NCBI GenBank assembly: GCA_900770805.1
Contig: CAAGLP010000175.1
Span: 1-6,617, forward strand
From: an uncultured Paraprevotella sp.
Lineage (GTDB): Bacteria; Bacteroidota; Bacteroidia; Bacteroidales; Bacteroidaceae
Length of the DNA: 6,617 bases
Reading direction: 5' to 3'
Part shown: positions 1 to 5,547 of the stretch, piece by piece
Layout: each line of letters begins with the position of its first letter
Numbering within the stretch: the stretch's first letter is position 1
Program-made: the position numbers and the translations under genes
The notes under the pieces: generated by a model
The model's database searches: none
Seen by the model: the letters and a program-made list of their open reading frames with translations, nothing else
What the model was told of the DNA's origin: nothing

Positions 1-638
1 CCATCATCTTCCGTTTGATTGATGCCGACATGTACTGGCACTTCAAGAAGGGCGACGAAAACTACATGGCACACCGTGGTATCGCACTTCACAAGATGAT
101 TAGTCTGCTTACATGCAGCACCATCAATGGCGGTTATCTGAACTTCATGGGTAATGAATTCGGTCATCCCGAATGGATTGACTTCCCACGTGAAGGAAAC
201 GGCTGGAGCCACAAGTATGCACGCCGTCAGTGGAACTTGGTAGACAACAAGGAGCTGTGCTTCCACTATTTGGGCGACTTCGACCGTAATATGCTCAAGA
301 TTATCAAGAGTGAGAAGGACATGCAGAAGACCAATGTAACAGAGATTTGGCACAACGATGGCGATCAGGTGTTTGCATTCCAGCGTGGTGAGTTGCTGTT
401 CTTCTTCAACTTCAGCCCATTCCGTAGCTATACCGATTATGGCTTCATGGTGAAGGCTGGTACTTACCAGTATCTGCTCAACACAGACGATGTCAAGTTC
501 GGTGGTAAGGGATTCAACGATGATACCCTCAAGCATCTGACCATCTACGATCGTGAATTGGCCAAGGATGGTAAGGGATGGCTCAAACTCTACCTTCCCG
601 CACGTAGTGCATGTGTCCTGAGAATGATTAAGGACTGA
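1..638 (+). CDS. glgB: 1,4-alpha-glucan (glycogen) branching enzyme, C-terminal part
   Basis: This is the last 211 codons of a branching enzyme. The frame is open from base 3 to TGA at 636-638, followed at once by an in-frame TAA; the true start lies left of the window. The enzyme cuts alpha-1,4-glucan chains and rejoins them as alpha-1,6 branches during glycogen synthesis in the cytoplasm. The visible part begins just after where the catalytic ESHDQ-type region would lie (IIFRLIDADMYW). It then shows the family hallmark GNEFGHPEWIDFP followed by YARRQW, which is the end of the GH13 barrel. Next comes the all-beta C-terminal domain, with LLFFFNFSP, DDVKFGGKGF and the closing LYLPARSACVLR. These motifs match the eukaryotic-like GH13_8 branching enzymes found in Bacteroidetes, not the E. 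coli GlgB type. The TTG at 15 is internal, not a start. No disruption is seen. Confidence 0.95.
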   Translation, partial: IIFRLIDADMYWHFKKGDENYMAHRGIALHKMISLLTCSTINGGYLNFMGNEFGHPEWIDFPREGNGWSHKYARRQWNLVDNKELCFHYLGDFDRNMLKIIKSEKDMQKTNVTEIWHNDGDQVFAFQRGELLFFFNFSPFRSYTDYGFMVKAGTYQYLLNTDDVKFGGKGFNDDTLKHLTIYDRELAKDGKGWLKLYLPARSACVLRMIKD

Positions 639-662
639 TAAGATAAACAATTACAGATAGAT

Positions 663-719
663 ACGATATCCGCATGGAACTACCTGATGAAGAGTCGGGT
701 AGGGCTATGTGGATATTGT
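663..719 (+). other. Long two-part hairpin in the glgB-downstream gap
   Basis: The 133-base gap between glgB and the next gene contains an extended stem-loop. The outer arms are ACGATATCCGCAT (663-675) and ATGTGGATATTGT (707-719), which pair over 13 positions with two G-U pairs. After a 4x4 internal loop (GGAA/GGCT), the inner arms CTACCTGA (680-687) and TCGGGTAG (695-702) pair over 8 positions with one G-U pair, around a 7-base loop. No clear T-run follows (TTCAAAAG), so it is not a classical intrinsic terminator. It could be a 3' stabilising or terminating structure for glgB, or a leader structure for the membrane-protein gene 52 bases downstream. The pairing is seen by eye; its function is inferred. 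No promoter with both elements at proper spacing was found in this gap. Confidence 0.6.
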
Positions 720-771
720 TCAAAAGAGATTTGAATAGAGTATAAGGTATAAACGATAACTTACATCCAAT

Positions 772-1989
772 ATGAAGTATCATTATAAGAGTACGCAACA
801 CAAGGCAATCTTTCTGTATATTGCCAGCTTTGTGTTGTTTGTACTATACTCTGTTCATATGTATCTGGAGCATCAGACAGAAATAGTGGCATTGAGCTAC
901 TTTGTCGCTTCCAGTCCGTCTGCTTCAGCTACTGTTACTTCTAGTACATGGATCAGTGCTTTCTTGGGTACACTCCTATGTACTATTCCAGCGCTGGTGT
1001 TATCCAGACTATTGTATTTCCCACTACGCCTTAAGGCGTTGGCTTTCTTGCCATCGTATATTATATTGGGATTGATTACGGGTATATCTCCTGATAGTGT
1101 AACATCTACGGAAAACAACATCCCGCTTCTTGCATCGATAGCATTGTTGCTACTGTCGGGCGTGTTGCTGTTTTTGAGCCAGGTTTACCATGAGGATCGT
1201 AGCGAGCATGCTCCGATATGTAACTACTTGGGCTCAAATGTCCTCATCTCGTGTGTGGGAATGCTGTTCTGTATGTTATTGACCAATACCGATCCTCAGT
1301 TGCACGTACAATTGAAACTGACCAACGGTATACATCACAATGACCATTCCGTGGTAGACGAACTCCCATCGGGAGAAACCATCACTAATAGCACCATCAC
1401 TTCTGTCCAGATACTTAGCTTGAGCAAGCGTGGACAATTGGCAGACAGGTTGTTCTCGTTGCCAAGTCTCAAGGGTAGCAAAAGTATGTTGCCAGATACA
1501 TTGCCAGCATCTCTGGTGTACCATACACCTACGTTGGTATATGGACATTTGCAGGCCGTTCCCGTGGGAAGGGTGCATAATGCTACATGTTTTCTGGAGA
1601 AGGCTCTGGAAAGGCGTATGGTTTTGCTAAGCGACACCTCTGCAACATCAGCGGACAGTCTTCGTGCCCAGCCGTTGATAGATTATTATCTTTGTGCCTT
1701 GTTGTTGGACAAAGACTTGTCGCGTTTTTCCAATGAAGTCTTCAAATATTACAACGTGGCGGAGACCTTGCCCGAGCATTATCGCGAGGCTCTTTCTCTG
1801 TATAAAAGTCGTGAAAACGAGGCAAAACTTATGGTTGAAGATCTGTCCATGGATAGTATCTTCTCTGGCTATACAGAGTTAATGGAACAACATAAGGGTA
1901 ATGTACCTTTGCAGCGCAAAGCATGTGTAAGGTCTTATCCTCATACATATTGGAACTATTATTTCTTTGGATATAACAATATAGATTAA
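772..1989 (+). CDS. Hypothetical five-helix membrane protein with C-terminal soluble domain
   Basis: This encodes a 405-residue protein of unknown function. The N-terminal part has five hydrophobic segments, at about residues 12-31, 59-83, 88-105, 117-137 and 152-171, so it should sit in the inner membrane. Residues 172-405 are mostly polar. Near the end comes a helical stretch with IDYYLCALLLDKDL (303-316) and LPEHYREALSLYKSR (333-347), which looks like TPR-type helices, and the protein closes with an aromatic cluster HTYWNYYFFGY (391-401). The architecture reminds me of large Bacteroidetes-only membrane proteins such as the DUF6057 group, but this is recall and not a search result. The ATG at 772 is chosen because it directly precedes the first helix; no Shine-Dalgarno is present, as is usual in this phylum. 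It ends 26 bases before the aminotransferase gene, so the two are probably co-transcribed. No catalytic motif was recognised. Confidence 0.85.
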   Translation: MKYHYKSTQHKAIFLYIASFVLFVLYSVHMYLEHQTEIVALSYFVASSPSASATVTSSTWISAFLGTLLCTIPALVLSRLLYFPLRLKALAFLPSYIILGLITGISPDSVTSTENNIPLLASIALLLLSGVLLFLSQVYHEDRSEHAPICNYLGSNVLISCVGMLFCMLLTNTDPQLHVQLKLTNGIHHNDHSVVDELPSGETITNSTITSVQILSLSKRGQLADRLFSLPSLKGSKSMLPDTLPASLVYHTPTLVYGHLQAVPVGRVHNATCFLEKALERRMVLLSDTSATSADSLRAQPLIDYYLCALLLDKDLSRFSNEVFKYYNVAETLPEHYREALSLYKSRENEAKLMVEDLSMDSIFSGYTELMEQHKGNVPLQRKACVRSYPHTYWNYYFFGYNNID

Positions 1990-2015
1990 CAACATCACTA
2001 ATAAGTTTAAAGCTT

Positions 2016-3215
2016 ATGCCACAAATATCAGTTCGTGGTCAGGAAATGCCTGAATCACCTATTAGAAAGCTTGCTCCTTTGGCCGATGATGCAAAGAAGC
2101 GTGGCGTGCATGTCTATCATCTTAACATAGGCCAGCCCGATTTGCCTACACCGCAATCGGCTATTGATGCCATACGAAATATAGACCGCAAGATATTGGA
2201 GTATAGCCCCTCTCAGGGATATCTGAGCTATCGCAAGAAGTTGGTCAACTACTACGCCTCCTACAACATCAACCTCACCGCCGATGATATCATCATCACC
2301 AGTGGTGGCTCGGAGGCAGTGCTCTTCTCTTTCCTTGCATGTCTTAATCCAGGAGATGAGATCATCGTTCCGGAACCTGCCTATGCCAACTACATGGCTT
2401 TTGCCATCTCGGCAGGAGCTAAAATACGTACCATCTCCACTACAATAGAGGAGGGTTTCTCCTTGCCCAAGGTGGAGAAGTTTGAGGAACTGATAAACGA
2501 GCACACTCGTGCCATTCTTATCTGTAATCCCAACAATCCGACGGGTTATCTCTATACACGTCGCGAGATGAACCAGATTCGTGATCTTGTCAAGAAGTAC
2601 GACCTGTACCTCTTTTCCGATGAAGTGTATCGCGAGTTCATCTACACAGGTTCACCCTATATCTCTGCATGTCATTTGGAAGGCATCGAGAACAATGTGG
2701 TGCTGATAGACTCTGTATCCAAGCGATATTCCGAGTGTGGTGTCCGCATCGGTGCTCTTATTACCAAGAATCCCGAGGTAAGACAGGCCGTTATGAAATT
2801 CTGTCAGGCACGTCTCAGTCCTCCTCTCATCGGTCAGATAGCAGCCGAAGCATCGCTTGATGCTCCCGAGGAGTATAGCCGTGAGGTGTATGACGAGTAC
2901 GTAGAGCGCCGTAAGTGTCTTATTGACGGCCTCAACCGTATTCCTGGTGTATATAGCCCTATTCCTATGGGTGCGTTCTATACCGTTGCCAAGTTGCCTG
3001 TTGACGATGCCGACAAGTTTTGTGCCTGGTGTCTTAGCGACTTCCAGTGGGAAGGCGAAACCATCATGATGGCTCCTGCTTCTGGCTTCTATACTACACC
3101 CGGTGCCGGCCACAATCAGGTGCGTCTTGCCTATGTGCTGAAGAAGGATGATCTGGTACGTGCACTCTTTGTCTTGCGCAAGGCTTTGGAGGCCTATCCC
3201 GGTCGTACAGAATAG
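2016..3215 (+). CDS. PLP-dependent class I/II aminotransferase (aspartate aminotransferase-like)
   Basis: This encodes a complete 399-residue fold-type I aminotransferase, expected to be cytoplasmic and to move an amino group between an amino acid and a 2-oxo acid. Visible landmarks in order are NIGQPDLPTP (37-46), the cofactor-phosphate loop SGGSEA (96-101), a Tyr in PAYANY (120-125) that would stack on the PLP ring, NPNNPTG (171-177), SDEVY (201-205) with the Asp that contacts the pyridine nitrogen, the Schiff-base Lys236 in SVSKRYS, Arg244 in VRIG, and Arg370 in QVRLAY for substrate carboxylate. All key residues are present and the length is normal. Bacteroidetes homologues are commonly labelled aspartate aminotransferase, but the substrate cannot be read from motifs, and SKRYSECGVRIG differs from the more usual SKTFSMTGWRIG. 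For that reason no symbol is given. It is flanked by 26-base gaps on both sides, suggesting an operon with its neighbours. Confidence 0.93.
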   Translation: MPQISVRGQEMPESPIRKLAPLADDAKKRGVHVYHLNIGQPDLPTPQSAIDAIRNIDRKILEYSPSQGYLSYRKKLVNYYASYNINLTADDIIITSGGSEAVLFSFLACLNPGDEIIVPEPAYANYMAFAISAGAKIRTISTTIEEGFSLPKVEKFEELINEHTRAILICNPNNPTGYLYTRREMNQIRDLVKKYDLYLFSDEVYREFIYTGSPYISACHLEGIENNVVLIDSVSKRYSECGVRIGALITKNPEVRQAVMKFCQARLSPPLIGQIAAEASLDAPEEYSREVYDEYVERRKCLIDGLNRIPGVYSPIPMGAFYTVAKLPVDDADKFCAWCLSDFQWEGETIMMAPASGFYTTPGAGHNQVRLAYVLKKDDLVRALFVLRKALEAYPGRTE

Positions 3216-3241
3216 TCTCATTCATCAGCTAACCGCGTGAT

Positions 3242-4477
3242 ATGTTTTTTGTAGCCAAGAGGATATATCAGGGTGGCGAGGCCGGTCGTGCCTCAGCCTC
3301 TGCTGTCCGCATAGCCACCGCAGGTGTTGCCGTGGGCATCTTGGTTATGATTATCAGCATATGTGTCACCATAGGCTTCCAACGTGAAATCAAGGGTAGG
3401 GTAGCATCATTGGTTGGACACATTCAGGTTGTTAACTCGGAAACACTCTATCGCAACAATCCCGCTCCGATAGAGGTTCCCGATTCGCTTTGCAGGGAGA
3501 TATCTGCTTTGCATGGTGTCACTCATGTACAACGCTTTGCGCTATGCATGGGTATGCTTAAGACGGAGCATGCCTTTCGTGGAATATATTTCCGTGGTGT
3601 AGATTCATCATTCGACCCTTCGTTTCTTGCCGATAACCTTGTTTCGGGCTCTGTGCCTTCATTCGGACAAGGCGATGCTCCCTCCGACAGCATTCTGCTC
3701 TCAGCCTCCATGGCATCTGCCTTGCAGGTAGAAGTTGGCCAGAAGATTTACGCATATTTCTTCGACAAGAACCTGCGTGCACGTCGTTTTGTCGTATCCG
3801 GTGTGTTCCAGACCAATATGGCCGATTTTGATGACAAGATGTGCTTTGCCGATGTGCGTACTGTTCAGCGTTTGTCCGGATGGGAAGGCGATCAGTACAG
3901 CGGAGCCGAAGTAATCCTGGACGATTTCAGTAGCATGGACACCGTTGGCACAAACCTTTCTTCCATGTTTTACATGAAGGAGGATGCCTATGGCCACTAC
4001 TATGCCACACCCCGTGTGGATGAACTCTTCCCACAGGTTTTTTCCTGGCTCACATTGCTGGATACCAATGTTGTGGCCATTCTCATTCTGATGATATGTG
4101 TGGCCAGCGTCACCATGGTCAGCGGCTTGCTCATCATCATCCTTGAACGTACACGTTTCATAGGTGTAATGAAGGCTATGGGTGCTACAAACAGCCAGTT
4201 GCGTTCCGTTTTCCTGTATCTTTCTGCCATGATCGTTGTGCGAGGGTTGTTGTTTGGTAATATCATTGCTTTCGCTTTGCTTTTCATACAGCATGCAACC
4301 GGTATCGTTGCCCTCGATCCGGAAAGTTATTATCTGGCACGCGTCCCGGTGTATTTCCCTGTGTGGGGCATAGTTCTTGTCAATGTGATTACCCTTGTTG
4401 TGTGTGTTCTTGTACTTATAGTTCCCACCCATGTGGTAAGCCGTATTCATCCTGCACGAAGCATCAGATTTGAATAG
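3242..4477 (+). CDS. ABC transporter permease, FtsX/LolC-LolE family
   Basis: This encodes a complete 411-residue permease subunit with the MacB/LolC-type layout. It has a short cytoplasmic start with the FVAKRIY motif, a first membrane helix at about 25-46, a large periplasmic domain at about 47-270, and a C-terminal FtsX domain with three helices at about 275-300, 324-350 and 373-396. The cytoplasmic loop ERTRFIGVMKAMGAT (302-316) is the family's coupling segment that contacts the ATPase. LDPESYYLARVPV (358-370) and the closing HPARSIRFE (403-411) are typical of LolC/LolE proteins. In proteobacteria this family releases lipoproteins from the inner membrane to LolA; a similar role here is inference, since the family also includes export and efflux members. 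No ATP-binding subunit lies in the window. It starts 26 bases after the aminotransferase gene and is probably in the same transcript. Confidence 0.92.
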   Translation: MFFVAKRIYQGGEAGRASASAVRIATAGVAVGILVMIISICVTIGFQREIKGRVASLVGHIQVVNSETLYRNNPAPIEVPDSLCREISALHGVTHVQRFALCMGMLKTEHAFRGIYFRGVDSSFDPSFLADNLVSGSVPSFGQGDAPSDSILLSASMASALQVEVGQKIYAYFFDKNLRARRFVVSGVFQTNMADFDDKMCFADVRTVQRLSGWEGDQYSGAEVILDDFSSMDTVGTNLSSMFYMKEDAYGHYYATPRVDELFPQVFSWLTLLDTNVVAILILMICVASVTMVSGLLIIILERTRFIGVMKAMGATNSQLRSVFLYLSAMIVVRGLLFGNIIAFALLFIQHATGIVALDPESYYLARVPVYFPVWGIVLVNVITLVVCVLVLIVPTHVVSRIHPARSIRFE

Positions 4478-4549
4478 TGTTCGGGCCATGCTTGTGCCGG
4501 ATTATTTCCTGAGTTAGAATTATAATTTTTAAGGTATATATAAGACAGA
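4478..4549 (+). promoter_or_regulatory. Gap before prmA with weak terminator-like and promoter-like elements
   Basis: This 72-base AT-rich gap separates the permease gene from prmA. TCGGGC (4481-4486) and GCCGGA (4496-4501) can pair except for one G-G mismatch and are followed by TTATTT, a weak terminator-like arrangement. TAATTTTT (4523-4530) matches the Bacteroidetes -7 element TAnnTTTG at seven of eight positions, 19 bases before the prmA start, but no good TTTG lies at -33 spacing. Either element could be chance. Together they leave open whether prmA is the last gene of the upstream operon or has its own start site. Confidence 0.25.
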
Positions 4550-5461
4550 ATGAAGTATTACGAAGCCAGGTTTCATATATCACCCAATTCCGATGTTGCC
4601 ACGGATATCCTTAGTGCTCTCCTTGCAGACGAAGCTTTCGAGGCTTTCGAGCCTTCGGATGATGGTCTCTCGGCATGGGTACAGCAGTCTTTGTATAGTC
4701 AGGATGGTGTAGAGCGTGTCATTGCCGATTTTCCTCTGCCCGATGTCAGCATTGAGTATTCCGTTTCCGAGGCTCCCGACGAGAACTGGAACCGTCAGTG
4801 GGAACAGGAAGGCTTCCGCCCCATAGTGATTTCCGATGATGATAGCGCCCGCCCCATTATTGTCATTCACGACACCGCTCACGATGATGTTCCAGAGTCT
4901 CAGTACGATATTCGTATAAACCCCTGTCAGGCTTTTGGTACAGGCACGCACGAAACCACACGCATGATTTTGCGCCAATTGCTCACAATGCCCATGTCCG
5001 GACGCCATGTTGTGGATGCGGGTACTGGTACCGGTATTCTTGCCATTCTTTGCCGGATGCTCGGAGCAACCCGCGTGTTTGCATACGATATTGACGAGTG
5101 GAGCGTACGTAATGCAAAGGACAATCTTCTTCTGAATGACATTCACGATGCCGTGGAGGTACACCTTGGAGACAGTAGTGTATTGCCCCCATCAGCACCT
5201 GCAAATTCTTCAGGAGCAGAGCCCTCAGCTTTCTTGCCGACGCTTCTCATAGCCAATATCAACCGCAATATCCTTTTGGCCGATATGCCCCGCTTTGCTT
5301 CCTGCCTTCTGCCTGGTGGAGAGTTGCTGCTGAGCGGATTCTACACCGAGGATGTACCCGTACTGCTTGCCGAAGCGGAAAAACATGATTTGCATCCCGT
5401 TCTCCAGCGTCAGGACGCCAATTGGTCTTTACTTTTGCTAAAAAAGGGAAAATCCTCTTAA
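4550..5461 (+). CDS. prmA: Ribosomal protein L11 methyltransferase
   Basis: This encodes a complete 303-residue SAM-dependent methyltransferase that modifies ribosomal protein L11 in the cytoplasm. The N-terminal alpha/beta substrate-recognition domain (about 1-90) includes SEAPDENWNRQWEQEGFRP, the conserved linker region of PrmA. The catalytic domain shows NPCQAFGTGTHETTRM (124-139), the strongest PrmA signature, then the SAM-binding glycine loop VVDAGTGTGILAI (154-166), the acidic YDIDEWSVRNAKDN (179-192) and ANINRNIL (235-242) in the active-site position. Length is close to E. coli PrmA (293). One oddity is a Pro/Ser/Ala-rich insert, about residues 213-229, between the GDSS segment and the ANI strand, probably a surface loop. 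The glycine loop has Thr where many homologues have Cys/Ser (DAGTGTG instead of DVGCGSG), which is conservative. PrmA is usually dispensable, and its placement here suggests no special link to the neighbours. Confidence 0.95.
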   Translation: MKYYEARFHISPNSDVATDILSALLADEAFEAFEPSDDGLSAWVQQSLYSQDGVERVIADFPLPDVSIEYSVSEAPDENWNRQWEQEGFRPIVISDDDSARPIIVIHDTAHDDVPESQYDIRINPCQAFGTGTHETTRMILRQLLTMPMSGRHVVDAGTGTGILAILCRMLGATRVFAYDIDEWSVRNAKDNLLLNDIHDAVEVHLGDSSVLPPSAPANSSGAEPSAFLPTLLIANINRNILLADMPRFASCLLPGGELLLSGFYTEDVPVLLAEAEKHDLHPVLQRQDANWSLLLLKKGKSS

Positions 5462-5477
5462 TAATAGGATAATGCCC

Positions 5478-5508
5478 ATTGGGCTTTATGGGTAAATTCG
5501 TATCTTTG
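5478..5508 (+). promoter_or_regulatory. Bacteroidetes-type promoter for the secreted repeat protein
   Basis: TATCTTTG at 5501-5508 matches the Bacteroidetes -7 consensus TAnnTTTG exactly. ATTG at 5478-5481 matches the -33 element TTTG at three of four positions, and the spacer is 19 bases, the normal distance. Transcription would start a few bases after 5508, giving a leader of roughly 30-35 bases before the ATG at 5548. This is the only promoter in the window with both elements at proper spacing. Confidence 0.65.
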
Positions 5509-5515
5509 ACCCATA
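5487..5515. repeat. Inverted repeat enclosing the -7 element
   Basis: TATGGGT (5487-5493) and ACCCATA (5509-5515) are perfect inverted arms of seven bases. They can be extended inward by AAA/TTT if one G is bulged. The promoter element TATCTTTG lies between the arms and next to the right one. A further copy of CCCAT occurs at 5475-5479, inside GCCCATTGGGC (5474-5484), itself palindromic around one base. The arrangement suits a regulator binding site over the promoter, or part of a weak prmA terminator; no T-run follows. Function is inferred. Confidence 0.4.
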
Positions 5516-5547
5516 GAAAACATAATTAACGAAATAATCTTTTAGAT

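Noticed and set aside
730..764. TTTG (730-733) and TAACTTAC (757-764) as a promoter for the membrane-protein gene
   Set aside because: The -7 candidate matches only six of eight positions of TAnnTTTG, and the spacing is 23 instead of about 19 bases.
1962..1969. TTTCTTTG as a -7 element for the aminotransferase gene
   Set aside because: No TTTG-like -33 element lies at the right distance, and the site is inside the upstream coding region.
2652..3221. 189-codon minus-strand open frame
   Set aside because: It is antisense to the aminotransferase gene, with no motif and no start context.
3701..4489. 262-codon minus-strand open frame
   Set aside because: It is wholly opposite the permease gene, whose + frame carries clear family motifs; the minus-strand product is Cys/His/Asn-rich with no recognisable domain.
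4580..5164. 194-codon minus-strand open frame
   Set aside because: It is antisense to prmA, whose signature motifs leave no doubt about the coding strand.
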